Source of the DNA: Rhizobium sp.
GTDB taxonomy: Bacteria; Pseudomonadota; Alphaproteobacteria; Rhizobiales; Rhizobiaceae
Length of the DNA: 64,000 bases
Direction: 5' to 3'
Assembly: GCA_027533385.1 (NCBI GenBank)
Contig: JAPZUE010000018.1
Span: 124,001-188,000, forward strand
Shown: piece after piece, positions 48,106 through 56,668 of the stretch
How the letters are laid out: every line of letters begins with the position of its first letter
Numbering within the stretch: position 1 is the first letter of the stretch
Made by a program: the position numbers and the translations under genes
The notes under the pieces: generated by a model
What the model saw: the letters and a program-made list of their open reading frames with translations, nothing else
Databases searched by the model: none
Told to the model about the DNA's origin: nothing

Positions 48106-48525
48106 TTCCCGGTCCGAGCCCGACCCGGACTCGCAGCACGTTTTGTCTTTCGCGGATCACTAGCGGATCGGCATTTCATTGAAAAGTTGGACGACGTCCC
48201 GCAGATCCGTCTGGCGACGTCACCTTTGCGTGACGACACGACATAACGCCGCCCGTCCGTCGCGCAAACTAAATGGAAACATTCGTTAAATTTTGATTGA
48301 CGTTAACAAATCGTGGAATGGCCTGGGCCAGGATCGCGTTCAAGCCGCACACAAATAGTCGTGAGACGTGCCGCAAAGGACACAGGAGCCCAACGCATCA
48401 AGCCAACATAAATACTTGACTGTACAAATCATCTTATGCTCATTCGCTTGCATCGTGCCCACCCCTCCCTAATTTAAGGTGAGCTTTCAACCTGAGCCTC
48501 GGCGTCGCAAAAGGCAGGACTTTTC
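48106..48525. other. 420-base divergent intergenic region between the L,D-transpeptidase gene and fumC
   Basis: No gene seen. AT-rich patches hold promoters for both sides; CTTGAC at 48415 is a plausible -35 for fumC but no clear -10 follows. Some leader sequence carries TTAA words without CtrA spacing. Confidence 0.4.
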
Positions 48526-49914
48526 ATGACCTATCGCACTGAAACCGACACTTTCGGACCGATCAATGTTGCCTCCGACCACTATTGGGGCGCGCAGGCG
48601 GAACGGTCACTCGGCAACTTCAAGATCGGCTGGGAAAAGCAGCCTCTGCCGGTTGTGCGGGCTCTGGGCATTGTCAAGCAGGCGGCTGCACGCGCCAATA
48701 TGGCCCTCGGCAAGCTCGACCCGCAGCTTGGTGAGGCGATCATCGCCGCCGCCCAGGAAGTGATCGAGGGCAAGCTGAACGACCATTTCCCGTTGGTCGT
48801 CTGGCAGACGGGTTCGGGCACCCAGTCAAACATGAATGCCAATGAGGTGATCTCCAACCGCGCCATCGAGATGCTGGGCGGCGTGATGGGCTCCAAGAAG
48901 CCGGTTCATCCGAATGACCACGTCAACATGAGCCAGTCGTCCAACGACACCTATCCGACGGCCATGCATATCGCGGCCGCAGAGCATGTGGTCCACCACC
49001 TGCTGCCGGCGCTTGGACATCTTCATGCGGCACTCGACGCCAAGGCCAAGGCCTTTGCGCATATCATCAAGATTGGCCGAACCCATACGCAGGATGCCAC
49101 TCCCCTGACGCTGGGTCAGGAATTCTCGGGCTATGCCGCCCAGGTCGCGTCCTCGATCAAGCGGATCGAGATCACCCTGCCCGGCCTCTACGAGCTCGCC
49201 CAGGGCGGCACGGCCGTCGGCACGGGCCTCAATGCACCGATCGGTTTTGCCGAAAAAGTCGCCGAGGAAATCGCCAAGATCACCGGCCTGCCCTTCGTCA
49301 CCGCACCCAACAAGTTCGAGGCGCTGGCTGCCCATGACGCCATGGTCTTCGCCCATGGCGCGATCAACGCCGCCGCTGCCGCCCTGTTCAAGATCGCCAA
49401 TGACATCCGCTTCCTCGGCTCCGGCCCCCGCGCAGGGCTCGGCGAACTCGCTCTGCCGGAAAACGAGCCGGGTTCGTCGATCATGCCGGGCAAGGTCAAC
49501 CCGACCCAGTCGGAAGCACTGACCCAGGTCTGCGCCCACATCTTCGGCAACAACGCCGCCATCACCTTTGCCGGCAGCCAGGGCCATTTCGAACTCAACG
49601 TCTACAATCCGATGATGGCCTACAATTTCCTGCAGTCGGTGCAGCTGCTCGGCGACGCCGCCGTCTCCTTTACCGACAATTGCGTGGTCGGTATCGAGGC
49701 GCGCGAAGACAATATCCGCAAGGGCGTTGAGAACTCGCTGATGCTGGTGACGGCGCTGAACGGCAAGCTCGGTTACGACCTTTGCGCCAAGATCGCCAAG
49801 ACCGCCCACAAGAACGGCACGACACTGCGCGAGGAGGCCGTGGGGGGTGGCTATCTGACCAACGAGGAATTTGACCAGTATGTCCGCCCGGAGCTGATGA
49901 TCGGCCCACAGTGA
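48526..49914 (+). CDS. fumC: Class II fumarate hydratase
   Basis: A 462-residue iron-independent, oxygen-stable fumarase of the citric acid cycle. Signature [20 protein letters not shown] (SSIMPGKVN), and [50 protein letters not shown] (in parts) all match. Length is typical. It is followed 149 bases later by a class I fumarase gene, giving two isozymes in a row. Confidence 0.97.
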   Translation: MTYRTETDTFGPINVASDHYWGAQAERSLGNFKIGWEKQPLPVVRALGIVKQAAARANMALGKLDPQLGEAIIAAAQEVIEGKLNDHFPLVVWQTGSGTQSNMNANEVISNRAIEMLGGVMGSKKPVHPNDHVNMSQSSNDTYPTAMHIAAAEHVVHHLLPALGHLHAALDAKAKAFAHIIKIGRTHTQDATPLTLGQEFSGYAAQVASSIKRIEITLPGLYELAQGGTAVGTGLNAPIGFAEKVAEEIAKITGLPFVTAPNKFEALAAHDAMVFAHGAINAAAAALFKIANDIRFLGSGPRAGLGELALPENEPGSSIMPGKVNPTQSEALTQVCAHIFGNNAAITFAGSQGHFELNVYNPMMAYNFLQSVQLLGDAAVSFTDNCVVGIEAREDNIRKGVENSLMLVTALNGKLGYDLCAKIAKTAHKNGTTLREEAVGGGYLTNEEFDQYVRPELMIGPQ

Positions 49915-49947
49915 GGAACAAGGCGCACACCCTCCGGAAACCTTGAC

Positions 49948-49972
49948 CGAAGGCGGCACCACGCCGCCTTCG
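49948..49972 (+). terminator. Hairpin between fumC and the class I fumarase gene
   Basis: CGAAGGCGG, loop CACCACG, CCGCCTTCG (nine-base perfect arms), followed by ACACTCGTCTTT. Suggests that the two fumarase genes have separate transcripts or partial read-through. Confidence 0.7.
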
Positions 49973-50063
49973 ACACTCGTCTTTAGAACCATTGCAAAAC
50001 TGGAACACCCCGACTAGACCGGCTGCCGAGTGACCTCTCGTTCCGGCTTCAAAAGGTGCTGCA

Positions 50064-51671
50064 ATGGCTGACGATCTGTTCCCCCTCGGCGAGGACAAGA
50101 CCCCCTACCGCAAGATCACGTCCGACTACGTCTCCGTAGAGACCTTCAAGGGTCAGGAGATCCTAACCGTCGAACCGGAAGGCCTCCGTCTTCTGGCCGA
50201 AACCGCGCTTTCGGACATCAACCACCTCCTGCGCCCCGGGCACCTGAAGCAGCTGGCCTCCATCCTCGAAGATCCCGAAGCCACCGACAACGACCGCTTC
50301 GTTGCCTTCGACCTCCTGAAGAACGCCAACATCGCCGCCGGTGGCATCCTGCCGATGTGCCAGGACACGGGCACCGCGATCGTGATGGGCAAGAAGGGCC
50401 GCCGCGTCTGGACCGACGGCCATGACTACGCGGCGCTGGCCGAAGGCGTGCGCGACGCCTATGAGCGCCGCAACCTGCGCTACTCGCAGCTCGCGCCGAT
50501 CAAGATGTTCGAGGAAAAGAACACCAAGACCAACCTGCCGGCCCAGATCGACCTCTATGAAGAGGGCGAGGACGCTTACAAGTTCCTTTTCATGGCCAAG
50601 GGCGGCGGTTCTGCCAACAAGACCTTCCTCTATCAGGGGACGCCCTCGCTTCTGACCCATGACCGGATGATCGACTTCCTCAAGGAGAAGATCCTGACCC
50701 TGGGTACGGCAGCTTGTCCCCCCTACCACCTGGCGATCGTCATAGGCGGCCTTTCCGCCGAAATGACGCTGAAGACCGTCAAGCTCGCTTCGGCACGTTA
50801 CCTTGATGACCTGCCGACCGAAGGCTCCGAGAGTGGCCATGCCTTCCGCGATCTGGAGATGGAAAAGGAAATCCACAAGCTTACCCAGTCGATGGGTGTC
50901 GGCGCCCAGTTCGGTGGCAAGTATTTCTGTCATGACGTGCGGGTGATCCGCCTGCCCCGCCACGGCGCATCGCTTCCGATCGGCCTCGGCGTCAGCTGTT
51001 CCGCCGACCGCCAGGCCAAGGGCAAGATCACCAGAGACGGCATCTATATCGAACAGCTGGAAACCGATCCGTCGAAATACATGCCCGATATCGACGAAAC
51101 GGCCCTCTCATCATCCGTGGTCAAGGTCGACCTCAACCAGCCGATGAGCGCGATCCTGGCAGAGCTCACCAAACATCCGGTCAAGACCCGCCTGTCGCTG
51201 ACCGGCACGATCATCGTTGCCCGCGACCTCGCCCACTCTAAGATCCGCGATCGCCTCGAAAAGGGCGAAGGCATGCCCGATTACATGAAGAACCATCCGG
51301 TCTATTACGCGGGCCCCGCCAAGACCCCGACCGGCTATGCCTCGGGCTCCTTCGGTCCGACCACGGCCGGCCGCATGGACAGCTACGTCGACCAGTTCCA
51401 GTCCTTCGGCGGCTCGATGGTGATGCTCGCCAAGGGCAACCGCTCGCGCGCCGTACGCGAAGCCTGCAAGAAGCATGGCGGCTTCTATCTCGGCTCGATC
51501 GGCGGCCCGGCAGCACGCCTCGCGCAGGACTGCATCAAGAAGGTCGAGGTCCTGGAATACCCGGAACTCGGCATGGAAGCAGTCTGGAAAATCGAAGTCG
51601 AGGACTTCCCGGCCTTCATCGTCACCGACGACAAGGGCAACGACTTTTTCCAGGAATTCAATCTGGGTTGA
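50064..51671 (+). CDS. Class I (iron-sulfur) fumarate hydratase
   Basis: A 535-residue FumA/FumB-type fumarase with a 4Fe-4S cluster, sensitive to oxygen. The three cluster cysteines are likely in [11 protein letters not shown] (about 105), GTAACPPYH (about 224), and [11 protein letters not shown] (about 318). The C-terminal beta half (from about 370) has [20 protein letters not shown] and the [20 protein letters not shown] stretch, typical of FumA. It lies in tandem with fumC and ends in a strong terminator. Confidence 0.95.
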   Translation: MADDLFPLGEDKTPYRKITSDYVSVETFKGQEILTVEPEGLRLLAETALSDINHLLRPGHLKQLASILEDPEATDNDRFVAFDLLKNANIAAGGILPMCQDTGTAIVMGKKGRRVWTDGHDYAALAEGVRDAYERRNLRYSQLAPIKMFEEKNTKTNLPAQIDLYEEGEDAYKFLFMAKGGGSANKTFLYQGTPSLLTHDRMIDFLKEKILTLGTAACPPYHLAIVIGGLSAEMTLKTVKLASARYLDDLPTEGSESGHAFRDLEMEKEIHKLTQSMGVGAQFGGKYFCHDVRVIRLPRHGASLPIGLGVSCSADRQAKGKITRDGIYIEQLETDPSKYMPDIDETALSSSVVKVDLNQPMSAILAELTKHPVKTRLSLTGTIIVARDLAHSKIRDRLEKGEGMPDYMKNHPVYYAGPAKTPTGYASGSFGPTTAGRMDSYVDQFQSFGGSMVMLAKGNRSRAVREACKKHGGFYLGSIGGPAARLAQDCIKKVEVLEYPELGMEAVWKIEVEDFPAFIVTDDKGNDFFQEFNLG

Positions 51672-51694
51672 CATTTTTCTGTGAAAATCAGCGT

Positions 51695-51724
51695 GCCGTT
51701 GCGGAAGCCGACTTTCGCAACGGC
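51695..51724 (+). terminator. Terminator after the class I fumarase gene
   Basis: GCCGTTGCGGAAG, CCGA, CTTTCGCAACGGC (13-base arms, one wobble), then AATTTATCATATCTTTT. Confidence 0.85.
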
Positions 51725-51887
51725 AATTTATCATATCTTTTACAAGACGTTACGCAGATGAACGAATACTGCTCATTTTGCGCCCCTAAGTTCTCGTTGC
51801 GCGATTATTAAACATTTTCCAATCATTTGCCGCTAATTATTCTTTGGACCTTTAATGTCCCGAGTGACGACCACTGGAGTTGGCCGA

Positions 51888-52952
51888 ATGAGCACGGCGA
51901 CACCGCCAAAGACGCAGAGCCCTGACGTCGCGGCACAGATCACCTACGCAATGCGCTCGATGGGGGTCGCCCCGATCCCGCGCAATTACGAGCTGTTCTA
52001 TGAAGCCTATATCGGATCCAACCCGGCACTGACACGGGAACTGGCAGCGCTCGGCAGCCGCGCCACCCAGGACGAGCTGGATACCCTCGGGGAACAGTAT
52101 TTCGGCAGCCACCAGAGCAAGGCCATTGAAAACGCCCATGCCAAGCTGATTGGCGAGCTCGACGGCCTCCTGCGCCTTCTGCAGCAGGAACAGACCTCCT
52201 TGCAGAGCTACAACAGGCTGCTCGGCGAAACCTATCATCGGATCAATTCCAAGAGCACAAACAGCGCCGACATCCTGCGCAGCGCCATCAACATCCTGAC
52301 CGAAGCCACGGGCTCTACCATGGCACATGGCGAAGAGACGGTCGTCCAGATGTCCGAACGCTCCAAGGAGATGGACGAGGTTCGGCGCGAGCTGGATGAA
52401 TACAAGCGCATTGCCAATACGGACTCGCTGACGCGCATTGCCAACCGCCGGGCCTTCGACGAGAAGCTCGCCGCCGTCTACACCAGCGGCACCAAGCCCC
52501 TTGCAGGACTGGTGCTGGCCGACATCGACAATTTCAAGAAGGTCAATGACGCCTACGGCCACCCTGTCGGCGACAAGATCCTCGCGACCGTTGCGACCGT
52601 CATTCGCAACAATGTCCGGAAAGACTGCTTCGTGGCCCGAACCGGTGGCGAGGAATTCGCGATCATTGTCGAAGGCAACACGGCCGAAGAGATCTACCAG
52701 ATTTGCGAACGCACCCGCACGGCGCTTGAAACGACACCGTTCAAGAACTCCAAGACCGGCGTGAACTATGGCCCGATCACAATCTCGCTCGGCTTCGCCA
52801 TGGCCGCCGATGCCGAAGATGCCGGTGAACTCTACGCCAAGTCCGATATCGCCCTCTATTGCGCCAAGAATGCCGGGCGAAACAGGACCAAGCCCTATGA
52901 AGACGGCATGAAGAAGGACTTCACCAAGAGCTGGCTGATCTACAAGCGTTGA
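51888..52952 (+). CDS. GGDEF-domain diguanylate cyclase
   Basis: A 354-residue cytoplasmic protein predicted to make cyclic-di-GMP, a switch between motile and sessile life. The first about 170 residues are helical (a sensory or dimer region with no visible membrane segment). The GGDEF domain has DSLTRIANRRAFDEKL, LADIDNFKKVNDAYGHPVGD, and the active site GGEEF at residues 253-257. The allosteric inhibition site (RxxD, five residues before GGEEF) reads RKDC, so feedback inhibition is probably lost. ATG at 51888 with GGAG eight bases earlier is preferred; the ATG at 51855 is the alternative. Confidence 0.9.
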   Translation: MSTATPPKTQSPDVAAQITYAMRSMGVAPIPRNYELFYEAYIGSNPALTRELAALGSRATQDELDTLGEQYFGSHQSKAIENAHAKLIGELDGLLRLLQQEQTSLQSYNRLLGETYHRINSKSTNSADILRSAINILTEATGSTMAHGEETVVQMSERSKEMDEVRRELDEYKRIANTDSLTRIANRRAFDEKLAAVYTSGTKPLAGLVLADIDNFKKVNDAYGHPVGDKILATVATVIRNNVRKDCFVARTGGEEFAIIVEGNTAEEIYQICERTRTALETTPFKNSKTGVNYGPITISLGFAMAADAEDAGELYAKSDIALYCAKNAGRNRTKPYEDGMKKDFTKSWLIYKR

Positions 52953-52964
52953 TCGCTTTCGGGC

Positions 52965-53573
52965 TTACCACATCGTCTTCGCCGCCCGCGCCGGCCATTC
53001 CCGGTCATAGCTTTCCTGGTCGAAACTCTCTTTCGCGGCCTTCAGCATCTCACCAGGTGTCGGCAGTTCATCCGCAGCGACATGCCGCTCGCCGTTCCAC
53101 AACTCGGCCCGCATGACAGCCCGGGCGCACTGGAAATAAGCCTCTTCGATAGAGATGATGATGACGCTGCGCGGATGCCGCCCGTCGATCTCGAAGCTCT
53201 CGAGCAAGTCCGGCGCGACGGAGATCACGGCCCGTCCGTTGATCCGCATCACGCTGTTCGATCCGGGGATCAGAAACATCAGGGCAACACGCGGATCACG
53301 CACGATGTTGGCGAGCGAATCGACCCGGTTGTTGCCGCGCCAATCCGGCAACGCGAGCGTTCTGTCATTTTCAATCCGGACAACGGCCCCGCGATCGCCA
53401 CGCGGCGAACAGTCGAGCCCTTCTGGCCCGGCCGTTGCCAGCGCCACGAACGGCGATTTTTCGATCATCTGCCGATAGGCGGGCGTCAACGACGTCGTGA
53501 CCTTGGCCGTCGATGCCTCGGAGACCTCGCTATAGATCGCCTTGAGGTCCTCAACGGTGGTGATGATAGTCAT
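52965..53573 (-). CDS. Pyridoxamine 5'-phosphate oxidase-fold flavin protein
   Basis: A 202-residue PPOX-fold protein of the MSMEG_1061/DR2398-like group. FVALATAGPEGLDCSPRGD and VALMFLIPGSNSVMRINGRA are typical of this split-barrel flavin-binding family; MRAELWNGE is near the C-terminus. These proteins often bind FMN or F420 and their reactions are mostly unknown. Its start is at 53573; it is convergent with the diguanylate cyclase gene. Confidence 0.83.
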   Translation of the reverse strand: MTIITTVEDLKAIYSEVSEASTAKVTTSLTPAYRQMIEKSPFVALATAGPEGLDCSPRGDRGAVVRIENDRTLALPDWRGNNRVDSLANIVRDPRVALMFLIPGSNSVMRINGRAVISVAPDLLESFEIDGRHPRSVIIISIEEAYFQCARAVMRAELWNGERHVAADELPTPGEMLKAAKESFDQESYDREWPARAAKTMW

Positions 53574-53641
53574 GCTTTTCGCTCCCGCTTATCCATCCGA
53601 CACTAGACGCCGCTGCGGGGTAGGCAAGAGCGATGACGCGA

Positions 53642-54565
53642 CTATGACACCCGGCGCTCACCGGACTGCCCCGACAACTCTGCTCCGGTCAGGAAGGATG
53701 CGACCGCAGCGATGACTTCGGGTGCGCTGACAATGCGCCGATGCCCGTGGCCATTGGCCCAGAGATGCCGGACATGGGGCGAGACACCGATATAGCGCTG
53801 CGCATGGCCGACATTCACCTCCTTGTCGTCCTCCGCATGAACGACGAGCAGAGGCCAGTCGATCCGGCGGGCAACGCTGACCCCGTCGAGATCCTCGACC
53901 CGCGCGCCGGCAATTTCCACTGCCCGGCTGCGCATCGCGCCGACACTGCTTCGGCCGAGACCGACCATCGAAGCAAAGCCGTTGAACACCTCGCCCATGC
54001 TGGAGGGCGAGCCGATCAGCGCGATCCGGGTAGCATTCAAGGTCTGCAGATCCGAAAACACGCCGCCTGCTGCCATCATCACGGCGGCGCCGCCAAAGGA
54101 GTGTCCCACCACGCCATCGAAGCGACCGAAATGCCGTTCCGCCGCGACGATGGCTTCTGCAGCGATCTTCAGATCGAGCCGCCGCCCACTCGAGGCACCA
54201 TGCCCGGGCAGGTCGAGCACGATCACGTCTGCGCCGGTCTGCCGAAGTCCCCAGGCGAGATCGGACAGATACTCGGCGCGAGAGCCCCAGCCATGCACCA
54301 CAAGGATCCGCCGCCTGTCGGCTTTACCCTCAGCCGGCAGATGATGCGCCGCTGCCATGCCGCGCGACAGCGCTAGGCGCACCAATGTCGCCTGCCGGAG
54401 CCGATTGCGACCGACAAAGAAGACCTGCCGCGCCTTGGCGCCCTTGGGTTTCCGGCTCGGCGTCCGGCAGAAGAGTTCAAACGCAATCCGCCCGGCCACT
54501 CCGGGCGAGAGCTTTTCCAGCTGCGCGAAAGCCAGGCGGGTGACCTTGAGCGGAAAGGATGGCAT
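53642..54565 (-). CDS. Alpha/beta hydrolase
   Basis: A 307-residue alpha/beta hydrolase with VVHGWGSRAEYLSDL (oxyanion area), VVGHSFGGAAV (nucleophile elbow GHSFG), LLVVHAEDDKEVN (acid), and NGHGHRRIV (histidine). Residues about 1-85 are a basic extra stretch before the hydrolase fold. It diverges from the marR gene with a palindromic site between, so it is the probable target of that regulator. Substrate unknown. Confidence 0.85.
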   Translation of the reverse strand: MPSFPLKVTRLAFAQLEKLSPGVAGRIAFELFCRTPSRKPKGAKARQVFFVGRNRLRQATLVRLALSRGMAAAHHLPAEGKADRRRILVVHGWGSRAEYLSDLAWGLRQTGADVIVLDLPGHGASSGRRLDLKIAAEAIVAAERHFGRFDGVVGHSFGGAAVMMAAGGVFSDLQTLNATRIALIGSPSSMGEVFNGFASMVGLGRSSVGAMRSRAVEIAGARVEDLDGVSVARRIDWPLLVVHAEDDKEVNVGHAQRYIGVSPHVRHLWANGHGHRRIVSAPEVIAAVASFLTGAELSGQSGERRVS

Positions 54566-54583
54566 AGTCAGAATCCCCCAGAC

Positions 54584-54599
54584 TGTTCAATGATGAACA
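54584..54599. promoter_or_regulatory. Palindromic operator between the hydrolase and marR genes
   Basis: TGTTCA, ATGA, TGAACA. Perfect six-base arms in a 47-base divergent gap. A second GAATGAACA follows near 54607. Typical spot for MarR autoregulation. Confidence 0.65.
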
Positions 54600-54612
54600 A
54601 TAAAGTACAAGA

Positions 54613-55104
54613 ATGAACAAAAAGCAAGCCTTCCCCTGGGATCATCCTCGATTTCGCAGCTGGATTTCGGTTGCCCGCGCCTGCCAGCTGATGCAGCAGG
54701 CCCTCGCTCGTGCGCTGGCACCGCTCGACATCAAGCCGCCGCATCTCGATATCCTCGTCAATCTCTATCGTTTCGAAGGGATTTCCCAGCAGGAACTGGC
54801 CCGCAAGCTGCTGGTCGGCCGCTCCAATATGAGCATGCTGCTGCCGCAGATGGAAAAACGCGGCCTTCTGGAGCGGCGACCGGATCAGCGGGACAAGCGC
54901 GTATTGCGGCTGTTCCTCACCGCAGAGGGTCGGGATCTGAGTGAGAGGGCGATGCAGATTCAGACAGATCTCATCGAGCGAACGCTTTCCGCGACGCCGA
55001 TCGACGAATGCCAGCGCCTCGCCGAAAACATGGACCTGCTGATCCAGCGCATGCTGGTCGCCGACGGGATGGTGGACCCTGAACTCAGCGAGGATCGCGA
55101 CTGA
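54613..55104 (+). CDS. MarR family transcriptional regulator
   Basis: A 163-residue winged-helix regulator. The recognition region reads GISQQELARKLLVGRSNMSMLLPQ, followed by the wing ERRPDQRDKRVLRLFLTAEG, both typical of MarR. Dimerising helices flank. It probably represses the divergent alpha/beta hydrolase gene and itself through the palindrome at 54584. The ligand is unknown. Its 3' end overlaps the DUF971 gene by 20 bases. Confidence 0.94.
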   Translation: MNKKQAFPWDHPRFRSWISVARACQLMQQALARALAPLDIKPPHLDILVNLYRFEGISQQELARKLLVGRSNMSMLLPQMEKRGLLERRPDQRDKRVLRLFLTAEGRDLSERAMQIQTDLIERTLSATPIDECQRLAENMDLLIQRMLVADGMVDPELSEDRD

Positions 55105-55447
55105 GGCGCTTTTCAGCGAGTTCCGCCTCATAGGCCGCAAACTTCTCATCACCGCTTTCGCCGAGTTCGCGCAGGTAGTTCCAGGTGAAGATCCCGGTGT
55201 CGTGTCCGTCATCGAAGCCGATCCGCACCGCGTAATTGCCGGTCGGCACCATCTGCCGGATCGTGACATGCCTCTTGCCAGGCACCGTGACCTTCTGGCC
55301 CGGCCCATGCCCCTGGACCTCTGCCGATGGCGACAACACCCTGAGCATTTCGGCCGGAAGCGCGGCAACGACACCGTCGTTGAAACTGACGGTCAACAGA
55401 CGTCTGTCCTTCGACACCTTGAGTTCGGTCGGCCAGATCTCGCTCAT
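55085..55447 (-). CDS. DUF971 family protein (gamma-butyrobetaine hydroxylase-like N-terminal domain)
   Basis: A 120-residue protein of the DUF971 family: IWPTELKVSKDRRLLTVSF at the start, LPAEMLRVLSPSAEVQGHGPGQ in the middle, and VGNYAVRIGFDDGHDTGIF-like text (here GNYAVRIGFDDGHDTGIFTW) before WNYLRELGE. In other bacteria the domain is found alone near iron-sulfur or Mrp-type genes. Function is not established. Convergent with marR. Confidence 0.9.
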   Translation of the reverse strand: MSEIWPTELKVSKDRRLLTVSFNDGVVAALPAEMLRVLSPSAEVQGHGPGQKVTVPGKRHVTIRQMVPTGNYAVRIGFDDGHDTGIFTWNYLRELGESGDEKFAAYEAELAEKRLSRDPR

Positions 55448-55596
55448 GTTATCCTCGGATGGGCTTTGTTGTCGGATGCTGCAGACCTAGGACCAAGTGC
55501 TGAGCTTTGCAATCCGTCTTGATGAAGTCGTCGCCTGTCAGCTTGACGCTTCAAGGGCTTGGCCCCACATTGGACGAAACGGACAGGAGAGATCTG

Positions 55597-56643
55597 TTGG
55601 ACCAGACCCCCGCCGATTGGCGCCAGGCAGAACCGCTCGTTGAACGAGCGAACCCGATGATCGACCCCTTTGGACGGGCCGTGACCTATCTGCGCGTCTC
55701 CGTTACCGACCGATGCGACTTCCGCTGCACCTATTGCATGGCGGAGAACATGACATTCCTGCCGAAGAAGGATCTTCTGACGCTGGAGGAGCTCGACCGG
55801 CTCTGTTCCGCCTTCATTGCCAAGGGCGTTCGCAAGCTGCGCCTGACGGGCGGCGAGCCGCTGGTCCGCAAGAATATCATGCATCTGGTGCGCGCCCTGT
55901 CGCGCCATATCAGCAAGGGTCTGGATGAGCTGACGCTGACCACCAACGGCTCTCAGCTTGCCCGCCATGCCCAAGAACTCGCCGACTGCGGCGTCAGACG
56001 CATCAACGTCTCCCTCGACACGCTGGACCCGGACAAGTTCAAGGCGATCACCCGCTGGGGCGAATTCGGCACGGTCATGGACGGCATTCGCGCAGCCCAG
56101 GCCGCCGGTATCCACATCAAGCTCAACGCCGTGGCGCTGAAGGATTTCAACGAGCACGAGATCCCGGACCTCCTGCGCTTTGCCCATGGCGAGGGCATGG
56201 ACCTGACCCTGATCGAGACCATGCCGATGGGCGAGACGGGCGAGGACCGGACGGACCAGTATCTCCCGCTCTCGAAAGTCCGCGCGGCACTCGAAGAGCA
56301 GTTCATGCTCGACGACATCCCCTACCGGACCGGTGGACCGGCACGCTATGTCGAGGTGCGTGAAACCGGCGGTCGCCTGGGCTTCATCACGCCCCTCACC
56401 CATAATTTCTGTGAAAGCTGCAATCGAGTGCGCCTGACCTGCACGGGCACGCTCTATATGTGCCTTGGCCAGGATGATGCAGCCGACCTGCGCACCGCTC
56501 TTCGGGCATCTGACGACGACGCCTATCTGTCGGCGGCCATCGACGAGGCGATTTCACGCAAGCCAAAGGGTCACGACTTCATCATAGACCGCGCCCATCG
56601 CAAGCCGGCTGTCGCGCGGCACATGAGCGTCACCGGCGGCTGA
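55597..56643 (+). CDS. moaA: GTP 3',8-cyclase MoaA
   Basis: A 348-residue radical SAM enzyme starting molybdenum cofactor synthesis from GTP. Radical SAM cysteines Cys40, Cys44, Cys47 in [10 protein letters not shown]; the second cluster in [14 protein letters not shown]; the end is the functional Gly-Gly (SVTGG). The TTG at 55597 is chosen because AGGAGAG lies about six bases ahead and the length fits rhizobial MoaA; ATG at 55657 would give a shorter product. Other Mo genes in the window are mobA and mobB. Confidence 0.94.
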   Translation: MDQTPADWRQAEPLVERANPMIDPFGRAVTYLRVSVTDRCDFRCTYCMAENMTFLPKKDLLTLEELDRLCSAFIAKGVRKLRLTGGEPLVRKNIMHLVRALSRHISKGLDELTLTTNGSQLARHAQELADCGVRRINVSLDTLDPDKFKAITRWGEFGTVMDGIRAAQAAGIHIKLNAVALKDFNEHEIPDLLRFAHGEGMDLTLIETMPMGETGEDRTDQYLPLSKVRAALEEQFMLDDIPYRTGGPARYVEVRETGGRLGFITPLTHNFCESCNRVRLTCTGTLYMCLGQDDAADLRTALRASDDDAYLSAAIDEAISRKPKGHDFIIDRAHRKPAVARHMSVTGG

Positions 56644-56668
56644 ACGCCGCCGGCTTTCTTCTCAGTCC

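Noticed and set aside
46270..48246. A 658-codon open frame on the plus strand
   Set aside because: Antisense to the L,D-transpeptidase gene, whose SHGCVRL motif and signal peptide are convincing.
48290..48325. CtrA-type sites before fumC
   Set aside because: TTAA words there are 14 or more bases apart, not the required seven.
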